Shown here in pieces: positions 1-7,719 of a DNA stretch of 64,000 bases (the first letter of the stretch is position 1; each line of letters starts with the position of its first letter). The stretch covers positions 1 through 64,000 of the forward strand of contig NZ_FQZO01000010.1 of the NCBI RefSeq assembly GCF_900142075.1, written 5' to 3'. The position numbers were made by a program, and so were the translations under genes. This DNA comes from Clostridium amylolyticum. GTDB taxonomy: Bacteria; Bacillota; Clostridia; Clostridiales; Clostridiaceae. The notes under the pieces were generated by a model. It did no database searches. It had not been told where the DNA came from and was given only the letters and a program-made list of their open reading frames with translations.

Positions 1-2
1 CC

Positions 3-842
3 AATGCTTGTCTACCCATGAGACCCAGAACAAAAGGGAAAATTGAAAAGCCATTTCAGTATTTAGAAGAGCAGTTTTTTAAAGGTAGCAGCTTTTACAG
101 TATGGATGATCTAAATGAGAAGTTAAAAGAGTTTATGAATACTTGGAGTAAGAGAATCAATGGAACAACAAAAAGAGCTCCTATTGAAATGTATGAGGAA
201 GAAAAGAAATTTTTAGGCCCGTTGAAGGAAAAAATCATTGTCGATTCAGAATTAGAAACAAGAACCGTAAGTACCGATTCTTTCGTTACAGTAGATACAA
301 ACAGATATAGCATCCCTGTAAAGTATGTGGACAAGTTAGTTAAAATAAGGATTGTTTATGGTTATATACTTGAAATTTATGATTTCGATTTGAGACTTAT
401 CAAGAAGTATAAAATAATTCAAGGAAGAAATATGAAGCTTGAGGATAAAGAAGACTATAAAGCTATTGCACAAAAGGTTCCATCCTCAATTCCAGAAATA
501 CGAAGGGTTTTTGAGAAAACCTTCGTTTACGGTAGTGAGTTCTATAAACTTACTTCTAAAATAACAAAGCAACCACATTTTCACGCAAGAGAGCTTTTAA
601 AGCTCACGGAGTTATACTCAATTGAAGACCTAGATATTATACTAAAACACTGCATTGAGTCTAATATACTTAAAATTGATGGAGTTAAAGCACTAATTAA
701 GGACAAATATCTAGAACTGATAATCGAACATGAAAAATTAGAACTTAAGCTTAAAGAAAGTAAAAAGGATAGATACAGCCTAAAAAATGAAAAGGCTATA
801 ATTAGAGACCTTTCTTACTATGACAAAGGAGGTCAAAATTGA
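3..842 (+). CDS. istA: IS21-family transposase IstA, C-terminal part (5' end outside window)
   Basis: The reading frame is open to the left edge, so this is the C-terminal 279 or so residues of a longer DDE transposase. The first residues (ACLP...TKGKIEKPF) match the motif around the last catalytic Glu of the IS21 RNase-H fold (TKGK-[IV]-E). After it comes an alpha-helical linker and the Mu-transposase-like C-terminal domain with the usual VDTNRYSIPVKY stretch near residue 100. It cuts and joins IS ends together with IstB. Its stop overlaps the istB TTG start by four bases (TTGA), indicating translational coupling. No disruption is seen in the visible part. Confidence 0.9.
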   Translation, partial: NACLPMRPRTKGKIEKPFQYLEEQFFKGSSFYSMDDLNEKLKEFMNTWSKRINGTTKRAPIEMYEEEKKFLGPLKEKIIVDSELETRTVSTDSFVTVDTNRYSIPVKYVDKLVKIRIVYGYILEIYDFDLRLIKKYKIIQGRNMKLEDKEDYKAIAQKVPSSIPEIRRVFEKTFVYGSEFYKLTSKITKQPHFHARELLKLTELYSIEDLDIILKHCIESNILKIDGVKALIKDKYLELIIEHEKLELKLKESKKDRYSLKNEKAIIRDLSYYDKGGQN

Positions 843-1597
843 AAATCAACAAAGGCATAGATATAGAAATTCAAAGGCTTCTAAAACAATTTAAGCTTCC
901 AGATATGCATAACAAATACGAGGAGGCCATAGAATCGGCTATTAAAGAGAAGTTAAGTTATAGAGAGTTCTTGTACAATCTCCTGATCTTAGAAGAACAA
1001 GGAAAGAAGGAAAGGTTAAGAATAAGAAACATTAAGAAGGCTAACTTTGATGGGAATAAAACACTCGATGATTTTGACTTCGCATTTTCTAAAAGTATAA
1101 ACCAAGATAAAATAAGAGATCTTGCTACACTAAGATTCATAGAAAAAAGAGAGAATATAGTTTTTGTAGGGCCTCCTGGTGTTGGTAAAAGTCATCTTTC
1201 AGAAGCCATTGGAATGAGAGCCTGTGAAGAAGGAAAAACAGTTCTTTTTGCTAATGCAATTGACTTAATGGAGGACTTATCTAGTGCGGTGAGAAATGGA
1301 GCTTTAAAGCAAAAATTCTCGAAGCTTTTGAAGATAGATTTGTTAATAATTGACGACATTGGTTACTTAAAAATGGATAAAGAAAAAGAGAGCCTATTTT
1401 TTCAGCTAATCCGACAAAGATATGAAAAAAAGTCTCTCATTGTAACAACAAATTTACCATTTAACCGTTGGGATGATATATTCACCAGTGAACTTGCAGC
1501 AGCTGCAGTTCTAGATAGACTCCTACATCATTCTCACGTTATAAGTATAACAGGTGATAGCTTCAGGGTAAAGCAGAATTTTAGGGAGGGACAATAA
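839..1597 (+). CDS. istB: IS21-family helper ATPase IstB
   Basis: A 252-residue AAA+ ATPase of the IstB/DnaC-like family. Walker A is GPPGVGKSH near residue 110 and Walker B is LLIIDDIGYL near residue 170, followed by a sensor-type TTNLPFNRW stretch and a conserved LLHHSH C-terminal segment. The N-terminal helical region (about residues 1-80) is the usual IstB part. It assists IstA in target selection and strand transfer. The start is TTG overlapping the istA stop, with AAAGGAGG seven bases upstream. Length and motifs are intact, so the enzyme is probably functional. Confidence 0.93.
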   Translation: MKINKGIDIEIQRLLKQFKLPDMHNKYEEAIESAIKEKLSYREFLYNLLILEEQGKKERLRIRNIKKANFDGNKTLDDFDFAFSKSINQDKIRDLATLRFIEKRENIVFVGPPGVGKSHLSEAIGMRACEEGKTVLFANAIDLMEDLSSAVRNGALKQKFSKLLKIDLLIIDDIGYLKMDKEKESLFFQLIRQRYEKKSLIVTTNLPFNRWDDIFTSELAAAAVLDRLLHHSHVISITGDSFRVKQNFREGQ

Positions 1598-2034
1598 TGG
1601 CAGATATTAAGGTGGATTTCCCCGAGTTTGTTAATATATTCAACACTCAAGGGAAGGATGCAGCAAGGCTATTGGCCAGGGAAAAGTACAATCGTAGCTT
1701 TGAATACATACAAAGGAAAGTCCGATACGAAAGTGACTACTATTTTGATAGGACATTAAGGAAATATAAAAATAAAGATAAAAACATAATTGAAGCAGAT
1801 TTTATGAGTCTTGATGAGCTAGACAACTATGGAAATCAAGCAGCTGTGACTAAAAATACAGAGCCCCTCCCGGGGCTTTGGAAAGATCAAAGCTTTGAGC
1901 AGATAATCAATGATCTCATTAAAGATAGAATATTAGAATTAAGCAAATATATCTCTATTAACCATGAAACAAAGCAACTCACTGTTAAGTCCAAAACTAT
2001 AAAAAACGATGGTCTTAGTTTAATTATAATTTAA
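1597..2034 (+). CDS. IS21-associated third ORF, unknown function
   Basis: A 145-residue hydrophilic protein rich in Lys, Asp and Tyr with no membrane segment and no motif I recognise. Its ATG shares one base with the istB TAA stop and sits behind AGGGAGGGACA, so it is translated as part of the istA-istB transcript. It ends just before the IS right terminus, so it belongs to the element and not to the host. Canonical IS21 elements carry only istA and istB; this could be an accessory or target-site factor, which is inference. A strong GC hairpin (AGCCCC-TCCC-GGGGCT) lies inside it near 1861-1877. Confidence 0.6.
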   Translation: MADIKVDFPEFVNIFNTQGKDAARLLAREKYNRSFEYIQRKVRYESDYYFDRTLRKYKNKDKNIIEADFMSLDELDNYGNQAAVTKNTEPLPGLWKDQSFEQIINDLIKDRILELSKYISINHETKQLTVKSKTIKNDGLSLIII

Positions 2035-2038
2035 CTGT

Positions 2039-2092
2039 GAGGGGGGTCAAATTTCAGTGTAAAAGGGGGTCAATTTTGCTTGACAATCTACA
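2039..2092. repeat. IS21 right-end terminal repeats
   Basis: Two direct copies of GGGGGTCAA followed by an AT-rich step (about 2042-2054 and 2065-2077) precede a TTGACAATCTACA terminus. Multiple short direct repeats at each end are a feature of IS21 elements, where they act as transposase binding sites. The matching left-end copies cannot be checked. Confidence 0.6.
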
Positions 2093-2102
2093 ATAGGCTC
2101 TA

Positions 2103-2600
2103 TCAGTATTTAATTATATTATTTACTACATAAACTAAAGAATAAATAAACAAACAAACACATATAACAAAAATTGCTATCATCCATTTTTTCTTTGTTT
2201 TTTTATACCATGAAATGCTTACTATTGCACCCAATAAAGGCAATAAAAATCTAATAATTATAATGATCATAAGTATAAAAAATAATGTCAGTGTAAAAAA
2301 GCCTTCACCCAAATTTGCTTCACTATAAAATACAGAAATTATAAAAGTAATAATACTAAGTATAATACATAGGAGTAAAATGCTCGCAGATTTCTTATGT
2401 ATCCCTTTTAAATAATTTATTCTTCTTTCTTCAAAAGAATCTAAATGAATTACAGAGGTCATACTCTCATGCTCTTTTTTGCAATAAACACAGTTATCAA
2501 GGTGTTTACTCACTAATTCTTTACTCTCATTACTAAGGATACCTTCAATATAATTTGGTAGTAAATCTTGAACAATTTCACAGGAAATGCTTTCTTTCAT
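2103..2600 (-). CDS. zf-HC2 membrane protein, probable anti-sigma factor (second of two)
   Basis: The N-terminus carries a zinc-finger anti-sigma motif (CEIVQDLLPNYIEG, then HLDNCVYCKKE), as in ZAS-type anti-sigma factors that bind an ECF sigma. It is followed by about three hydrophobic membrane segments. I chose the ATG at 2600 because AAAGGAG lies 11 bases upstream; an upstream in-frame ATG at 2627 has no ribosome binding site. It is the third gene of a - strand operon behind the sigma factor and a related zf-HC2 protein. Function as a co-regulator of the same sigma is inferred. It ends only 11 bases from the IS21 terminus, so the IS landed immediately downstream. Confidence 0.75.
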   Translation of the reverse strand: MKESISCEIVQDLLPNYIEGILSNESKELVSKHLDNCVYCKKEHESMTSVIHLDSFEERRINYLKGIHKKSASILLLCIILSIITFIISVFYSEANLGEGFFTLTLFFILMIIIIIRFLLPLLGAIVSISWYKKTKKKWMIAIFVICVCLFIYSLVYVVNNIIKY

Positions 2601-2715
2601 AATAATATCCACTCCTTTCCTTTTCATTAAGATACAATCTTGGCTTTAAGAAAAGTAAATTGTGTCTTTTATTTGTATTAATAACAGCTAATTTAAACAA
2701 AGATATTCTAATTGA

Positions 2716-3240
2716 TTAACAGACCCATAGGATAGAGAAAAATTGCCATAGTAGAAAGGATACTTGAGTAAGGACCCATATTACCAAAAATAAAATAATT
2801 ACATTAGGCCAGAATTTTTTTTCTTTTTTAGGAATTGTGTTCTTCCATATGACGGCAATAAGTATTGCTAGCAATGGTAAAAAGTATATTCCTACATATA
2901 GAATTATTACTGGTACTAATTGAAAAAAACTGGAGTGAGTGTATGTTAATTTAGAATAAGAGCAAAACGCAGCTATACTTACTAAAGTAACTCCCAGTAT
3001 AATGACTGTGATAAAGGAAAAAATTAATTTCTTTCTCAAGGTTTTTATGGAGGCACTCTCACTAATAACAACATCTCTTTTTTCTTCTGAAATTTTACAG
3101 AGCTTTTTATATTCATTTTGACACTGCTGACATTCACTTAAATGCTTATTAACACATATATTAGTTTCTTTACTTGCAATGCCATCTAAATATATAGGCA
3201 ATAAATCTCTTATGGTATTACATGATAAATCACAACTCAT
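2716..3240 (-). CDS. zf-HC2 membrane anti-sigma factor (first of two)
   Basis: About 174 residues. The N-terminal zinc-binding anti-sigma domain reads LSCNTIRDLLPIYLDG then HLSECQQCQ, and three hydrophobic stretches make up the C-terminal two thirds. The ATG at 3240 lies inside the last codons of the sigma gene (11-base overlap), the tight coupling expected for a sigma/anti-sigma pair. A longer in-frame start would sit deep inside the sigma gene and is rejected. It should hold the cognate sigma factor inactive at the membrane until an envelope signal arrives; the signal is unknown. Confidence 0.8.
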   Translation of the reverse strand: MSCDLSCNTIRDLLPIYLDGIASKETNICVNKHLSECQQCQNEYKKLCKISEEKRDVVISESASIKTLRKKLIFSFITVIILGVTLVSIAAFCSYSKLTYTHSSFFQLVPVIILYVGIYFLPLLAILIAVIWKNTIPKKEKKFWPNVIILFLVIWVLTQVSFLLWQFFSILWVC

Positions 3241-3718
3241 CCTGCATCCTCCTAATAATTTTTGATTTTCCCCTAAAAAATGTAACCCTAGCCCAATTTT
3301 CTGTTTTATTAAGTATTTCTCCAATTTCCTTAAAGCTTAAATCACCTGTTAACCTAAGGTACATAACTTCCTTAGTGATACCGTCTAGAGCTTGTATATT
3401 TTTATAAATTTCTTTTTTACCTTCGGAGGAAATAATTAGTTCTTCTGTAGAGCATGTACTAAATTCCATATTATTATCAAGAGGTGTTGTCTTGTTTTTA
3501 TTTTTCTTTTCTAATTCTTGATATAAAAGATGCTTGGCAATCTGGCAAAGCCAAACTGAAATTTTACATTTGCCATTATATTTATTAAGGGATTTCATTG
3601 CTCTTATAAAAGTTTCTTGTGTCAGCTCTTCTGATAAATCTGCATCATTTATATAACTATACAAGAAACGATATACTGTTTGGGCTTGTTCCCTATAAAT
3701 CTCCTCTATACTCTGCAC
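3230..3718 (-). CDS. ECF-type RNA polymerase sigma factor
   Basis: 162 residues, normal for an ECF sigma factor. Region 2 runs over about residues 8-75 (YRFLYSYINDADLSEELTQETFIRA) and region 4 over about 105-160 (KEVMYLRLTGDLSFKEIGEIL, then RGKSKI). The linker has the low-complexity KKNKNK stretch common here. The start is GTG at 3718 preceded by GGGGATGAAATA. It heads the - strand operon with two anti-sigma-like genes. Such sigma factors normally autoregulate; no convincing ECF promoter consensus stood out by eye in the divergent spacer 3719-3998. Confidence 0.88.
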   Translation of the reverse strand: MQSIEEIYREQAQTVYRFLYSYINDADLSEELTQETFIRAMKSLNKYNGKCKISVWLCQIAKHLLYQELEKKNKNKTTPLDNNMEFSTCSTEELIISSEGKKEIYKNIQALDGITKEVMYLRLTGDLSFKEIGEILNKTENWARVTFFRGKSKIIRRMQDEL

Positions 3719-3998
3719 TATTTCATCCCCTATACTATATATCCGTTTTTTTGCAATTTCGTTACAAAGTAAATATCTTTTAAAATAATAATATTATAAA
3801 ATATACAATAAAGTAAAATTATTGGATGTATACAAAGAACAGAAAATGGTTAGAAGTATCTGTTTCCCTTTCCAATGAAAAGTAGAATAAATGAGCAAAT
3901 TTGGAGGTGGTTAGAAAATAAATATGAAATATGGATATTGTTAGTATATAATTATGGTAAATATTTGTATTTTTAATGAAAGTAAGAGGAGCGTAACA

Positions 3999-4469
3999 AT
4001 GGATACTAACAATATAAAAATAATGGTTAATCCTCAAATTACAGCAGATCAACTATGGGATTTTTACGTAAGAAATGATATTTGTGAGGTTGGTTTTGGA
4101 AAGGAAACTTCTGCAATACCTTTAAAACATAGCAGTTTAATTGTAGGTGCTTTCTATGAGGATAAGCTAGTTGGAATTGCTAGAGCTATGTTTGATGGAC
4201 TTTCAGCAGCAGTTATGGAATTTTGTATGGAGTTAGAATTGCAAGGTAATAATCTTGAATATTGCAACGGTTCCCTTATAGAGAAGGATGATTTTGATAT
4301 TGGAAAGCATATGGGAGATATTTTCCTTAAAGAATTGAGAGCTATGGGAGCGAATTTTATATTTCTTTATATTGTTCAGAATTGCGAAGAAAATTTTTAT
4401 AAATCTTTAAGATTTAAAGAAAATAAAGGACACTTATGCTACTGTATAGATGAAAGGTCTTATGTTTAG
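3999..4469 (+). CDS. GNAT-like acetyltransferase
   Basis: About 156 residues. The start at 3999 is chosen for GAGGAG seven bases upstream; the upstream in-frame ATG at 3954 has none. The beta-strand/Tyr pattern LIVGAFYEDKLVGIARAMFDG is a GNAT core strand pair, and NFYKSLRFKENKG near the C-terminus is the usual C-terminal motif. The central acetyl-CoA loop is poorly matched, so the family call is moderate. Substrate unknown. A shortened, frameshifted copy of this gene lies at 24026-24220, so gene and downstream toxin were duplicated together. Confidence 0.65.
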   Translation: MDTNNIKIMVNPQITADQLWDFYVRNDICEVGFGKETSAIPLKHSSLIVGAFYEDKLVGIARAMFDGLSAAVMEFCMELELQGNNLEYCNGSLIEKDDFDIGKHMGDIFLKELRAMGANFIFLYIVQNCEENFYKSLRFKENKGHLCYCIDERSYV

Positions 4470-4780
4470 AAGTTATTAAATTTAGAAATTTCTTACCATT
4501 AGTTTTCTATGTATATTGCAATAATGTAAAGGCAGTAGATATTTGAGGAATTTTCTTATCTATACTTTATAATGAGGATATGAAATAAAGCTTGATGCTA
4601 CTAACAGAAAAGTAACAATTTTAAGAGAATGGCATCAATAATATATTATTAGTCTTTAATTTAATTGGATGCTATATTATAATTATTACATATAGTGGGA
4701 AAAATAAAATTGAATAATAAATTCAATAACTATGTTAAATATGTGATGTTATCATATAAATCGAGGAGAGAACTGAGGCT
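4470..4780. other. Intergenic spacer before toxin operon
   Basis: About 310 AT-rich bases. No ORF, hairpin or repeat is convincing. The toxin start at 4781 has GAGGAGA upstream. A promoter must lie here if the toxin is expressed independently, but no clear -35/-10 pair is identifiable. Confidence 0.4.
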
Positions 4781-6001
4781 ATGGTTATACGGGTAAATAT
4801 ATCGGAGTTAGAAAGTAAAGCAAAGTATGCAGACTCTCTTGCAAAGGAGTTAAAGTTAAAGGCTGAAGAAATTAATAATATATACTATAATCTAGGTGGA
4901 AAAGTAAAAAGCAGGAATGGAATAGGACAATCTATACTGAACCATAAAACGAAAATAGAAGCTGCATATGAAAAGATGTATAATATTAGTAAGTTCTTGT
5001 TTAAAGCAGCAGAGAACTATAGAAATGCAGAAACACAGGTGGAGGATAAAGCTAAAAGTCTTGAAGCCATGTTTAACTTTAATAATTATAATGTAATGGA
5101 TTCTCTAGCAGGACTAGACATAGATGCGATTAATGCTTCAGAAATAAGCAATATAGATAACTATAATGTAGGAACAGAATATAGTACCGGAAAATCAAAA
5201 TCTTCTGGATTCTTAGGTGGCCTTTTTTCAGCAGGGTTAGGTATAGGAGTTTCTATAGCGAAAAATCTATATTATGATCCAGCAGCAATGGCTATAGCAG
5301 TATCATCTAATTTCTTAGAGAATTTAGGGGTTCTTTCTAAAGGAACAGCACAATCTCAATACTCAAAAATTAAGAGTTTGGAAAGAAATGCTGAAGAGGC
5401 CTTAATTAATAAATACGTTTCTAATAAAGCGTCTTATTATGGAGCAGCTACTATAACAGACTTCGTGTCCATGGGGATTGGCATGGCAAAAGCAGCATTA
5501 GGACTTAAACAAATATTTGCTGGTATGAATGGAGTTGGCACTGGTATTGTAGGAGCACCTCTTACGGGAGGAAGTTCCTTCGTAATTTCTGTAGCAAGTG
5601 CAACTGCTGTGGCGGTAGGATTAGTGCAAACAGGATATGGAACATCGGTGTTCTTTAGCAGTAGGAACAATTTTAAGAATAATTATGAGAAGTTTAAAGA
5701 GGCAATTTCTGAGGGGGCTACTGAGACTGGTGAAAGTAGTATTAGAAGTATATATGATTCAATAAAAAAAGCACCTCAGTACCCAGAAGGATTTAAAGAT
5801 GCTTCTAATGGAACTAGGAAAGTTAGTGTTAAAAATGGTGATGTCTTAGATGAATTAAGAAAAATTGAATCTGGACAGTGGAAAAAAGTATATAAAGATG
5901 GATATGATGCCAATGGAAAGAAAATATCAATTCATTATTTTCAAAGTCAGTCAGGAAAAGTTTTTAATGTAAAAGTTAAGCCAGGATGGAGTAATAAATA
6001 A
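4781..6001 (+). CDS. Polymorphic toxin with WXG100/LXG-like N-terminus (type VII secretion type)
   Basis: 406 residues in three parts. Residues 1-110 are helical and heptad-like (ISELESKAKYADSLAKEL), resembling WXG100/LXG export domains. Residues about 145-305 are a Gly/Ala-rich hydrophobic trunk (ITDFVSMGIGMAKAALGL, APLTGGSSFVISVA). The final 95 or so residues are the variable tip, ending VLDELRKIESGQWKKVY...HYFQSQSGKVFNVKVK. The tip is small, basic and His/Lys containing, plausibly a nuclease, but I cannot assign a family. The next gene is the probable immunity gene. The trunk is almost identical to the truncated copy at 24221-24640, and the two diverge abruptly after the ISEG residues near 5715, marking the tip boundary. 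Confidence 0.8.
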   Translation: MVIRVNISELESKAKYADSLAKELKLKAEEINNIYYNLGGKVKSRNGIGQSILNHKTKIEAAYEKMYNISKFLFKAAENYRNAETQVEDKAKSLEAMFNFNNYNVMDSLAGLDIDAINASEISNIDNYNVGTEYSTGKSKSSGFLGGLFSAGLGIGVSIAKNLYYDPAAMAIAVSSNFLENLGVLSKGTAQSQYSKIKSLERNAEEALINKYVSNKASYYGAATITDFVSMGIGMAKAALGLKQIFAGMNGVGTGIVGAPLTGGSSFVISVASATAVAVGLVQTGYGTSVFFSSRNNFKNNYEKFKEAISEGATETGESSIRSIYDSIKKAPQYPEGFKDASNGTRKVSVKNGDVLDELRKIESGQWKKVYKDGYDANGKKISIHYFQSQSGKVFNVKVKPGWSNK

Positions 6002-6018
6002 AAGAGAGGGACTATTTA

Positions 6019-6357
6019 ATGGATGAAATAAAAATTAGTATAAAGAATAAAATTGAAATTGAAAGATTTATATTATTAAGTATAATAGGACTAATGGATT
6101 CATTGATTGCTGGAGCAATATCAATAGAAGAGTGCGAGAGGTATATTTTTTCACCGTATTCTATAGAAAAACTGAATAATCTAAACCTAAATGAGAGTAT
6201 AGTAGAATTGGTAGAAATGGGGTGTGAATTAGAGGATATTGAATCTCTTATTCCAGAAAAATTAAATAAATCAATAGATGAAATTAAATTAAAGGCAATT
6301 GACCTATTAATCAATTTACCTAAAAGTGAAGGAGAAATAAAAAAATGGATTGATTAA
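6019..6357 (+). CDS. DUF3969-family protein, probable immunity protein for the upstream toxin
   Basis: 112 residues, acidic, no signal peptide. The pattern IEIERFILLSIIGLMDSLIAGAISIEECERYIFSPYSIEKL followed by LEDIESLIPEKL resembles the DUF3969 family (recalled, not searched). It starts 17 bases after the toxin stop behind AGAGAGGGAC. A small acidic cytosolic protein directly downstream of a toxin tip is the standard position for a cognate immunity protein. The pairing is inferred from position. No copy accompanies the second toxin locus, consistent with immunity travelling with its own tip. Confidence 0.65.
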   Translation: MDEIKISIKNKIEIERFILLSIIGLMDSLIAGAISIEECERYIFSPYSIEKLNNLNLNESIVELVEMGCELEDIESLIPEKLNKSIDEIKLKAIDLLINLPKSEGEIKKWID

Positions 6358-6389
6358 TATGAAATAAAATTAAATAGTTATTTAAAATT

Positions 6390-6773
6390 CTGGAAGGATG
6401 AATATGGCAGGTAAAATTCACCCTGTATCATATCAGGAGTTAAAGTTGATAACAACGGATTTCTATTTTTGAATCAAAGTATGATATGTATTTAGAACCA
6501 AGTGATTATACTAAATCAAGGACTACGCATTTTAGGCGAGCAAGTAAAGATTTATATAATTCAATACAAAAGGATTCAAAACTGGCTAGTCAATTTACAA
6601 CTGAAGAAATTAACTTATTTAAGGAAGGGAAAGTGCCAGAAAATTATACATTGCATCACCATCAAGATACAGGAAGAATGCAATTGGTAGATAGTAATTT
6701 GCATAGTAAAACAGCTCATGATGGAGTATATCCCATGCACAGTATGTTGTTGGAGCAATTAAATGATTCATAA
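6390..6773 (+). pseudogene. Decayed orphan toxin tip, HNH/Endo VII (LHH) nuclease type
   Basis: This stretch matches the C-terminal module of the second toxin (24645-25012) but has lost the trunk. The first 95 bases contain indels that break the frame. From 6486 an open frame of 95 residues remains (MYLEPSDYTKSRTTH...), containing LHHHQDTGRMQLVD where the other locus has WHHHQDTGRMQLVD, the His core of WHH/LHH-type HNH nuclease toxins. The last 25 bases and the following 17 (about 6749-6790) match the 3' end of the small Com-like ORF at 25461-25583. It is a displaced tip left behind after replacement, not an expressed gene. Confidence 0.75.
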
Positions 6774-7102
6774 GTAAAAATACAATAAAGTGGTACTTAC
6801 AAAACTATTTAAAAACTATTAAATATGATTATTTGGAATTAAAAGTCATACAATTGATTAAAGAAGGTAATAGAATAATATTAAAGATAATTTAGCTGTT
6901 GCTGGTACACTTTGTACTGGCAACATTTTTTAGGTTAAGAAATAGTAAGTTCATGAAAATTATACAAGGAAAAAATTTAGAAAAGGGCATTGAAGCCCCC
7001 CTCCCCTTTGTCCATGAAAATCTATATGGACAAGGAAAGTTGGAAGTGGTAAAGATGGTTACCGAGGATTTAAAAAAGTTAATAGAAGAGTAGATAAAAT
7101 GC
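6774..7102 (+). other. Spacer with a short unassigned ORF remnant
   Basis: A 64-codon open frame from a TTG at 6899 to 7093 has no ribosome binding site. Its second half (PLPFVHENLYGQGKLEVVKM, then VTEDLKKLIEE) reads like a genuine protein C-terminus while the first part does not, so this is probably the tail of a lost gene. I do not recognise the family. The rest of the spacer is featureless AT-rich DNA. Confidence 0.35.
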
Positions 7103-7139
7103 AGAGGGCTGTACTAAGTTTAGTATTGCTCTTTTTTTA
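7103..7139 (+). terminator. Terminator hairpin of the GGCTGTACTAA family
   Basis: AGAGGGCTGTACTAA pairs with TTAGTATTGCTCT across a two-base gap and is followed by seven T. It is one of five related hairpins in the window (others near 23727, 35990, 47613 and 58212). Confidence 0.75.
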
Positions 7140-7438
7140 TATAATTTCATGGAAGATATAGATATGTAACAAGCGATTTCGTGGAACTTATATACTTTAC
7201 CGTTATGGGTGGCATACTTTTAAATATAGTGAAAAGTATGATTTTATAATTATTTCATTTTAAAGTGAAGTGATTTAAACTGGTATAATGTCGAATAAAG
7301 TGATAATTTAGTATTAACAGATATGAAGGTAAAGGTTTTCTTAGTTGCAAAACTTATAGTATGATATTAAGTTTATAAGAACCTTAATGTTAGCATAATT
7401 AGCACTTGTTGAAGAAAAATATAAATGGAGGATTATAA
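7140..7438 (+). promoter_or_regulatory. Leader region of the sugar PTS operon
   Basis: About 300 bases between the hairpin at 7103 and the HPr start. A TATAAT at 7284-7289 has a poor -35 (TTAAAG, 19-base spacing), and a TTAGCA-TAA-TTAGCA direct repeat lies just upstream of the gene. The adjacent PRD regulator of the MtlR/LicR type would be expected to bind upstream DNA as an activator. The sites proposed here are weak and by eye only. Confidence 0.3.
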
Positions 7439-7702
7439 ATGAAAGAAATGTTAGTAACAATAGTAAATGACACTGGTTTACATGCAAGACCTGCAGCGCA
7501 ATTTGTTCAAAGAGCACAAAGATTTAAAGCTGATATAAGTGTAAAAAAAGAAGAGATGTGTGTTAATGGTAAAAGTATGATAGGAATATTAACATTGGGT
7601 GCTAATAAAGGTTCCCAAATAAAAATTATTGCAAATGGAGAGGACGAAGTAGAGGCTGCTAAACAATTAGCTGAATTTGTAAACAGTGGGCTTGAGGAAT
7701 AG
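7439..7702 (+). CDS. HPr family phosphocarrier protein
   Basis: 87 residues, full HPr length. The phosphorylatable His15 lies in TGLHARPAA and the regulatory Ser46 in NGKSMIGIL, both at canonical positions. HPr passes phosphate from enzyme I to EIIA domains; Ser46 would allow HPr kinase/CcpA signalling. It opens the sugar operon, 17 bases ahead of the regulator gene. Because a general HPr is normally encoded with enzyme I, this is probably a second, pathway-dedicated HPr; the housekeeping copy would lie elsewhere. Start ATG behind GGAGG. Confidence 0.92.
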   Translation: MKEMLVTIVNDTGLHARPAAQFVQRAQRFKADISVKKEEMCVNGKSMIGILTLGANKGSQIKIIANGEDEVEAAKQLAEFVNSGLEE

Positions 7703-7719
7703 TGATAGGAGGATAATTC

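Larger units (their letters stand above)
1..2092 (+). mobile_element. IS21-family insertion sequence, right part
   Basis: Three consecutive ORFs (IstA C-terminus, IstB, a 145-residue protein) are followed by a terminal repeat region, the order expected for an IS21 element. The left end lies outside the window. The right end is placed near 2092, where a ...TGACAATCTACA stretch gives the terminal ACA typical of IS21 ends; this boundary is inferred because the left terminus is not available for comparison. Confidence 0.85.

Noticed and set aside
1861..1877. GC-rich hairpin as a terminator
   Set aside because: It lies inside the IS-encoded third ORF, with no T run following.
5437..5670. Reverse-strand ORF inside the toxin trunk (and its twin at 24358-24591)
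   Set aside because: It is the antisense shadow of the Gly/Ala-rich trunk, preserved only because the trunk is duplicated, with no ribosome binding site.
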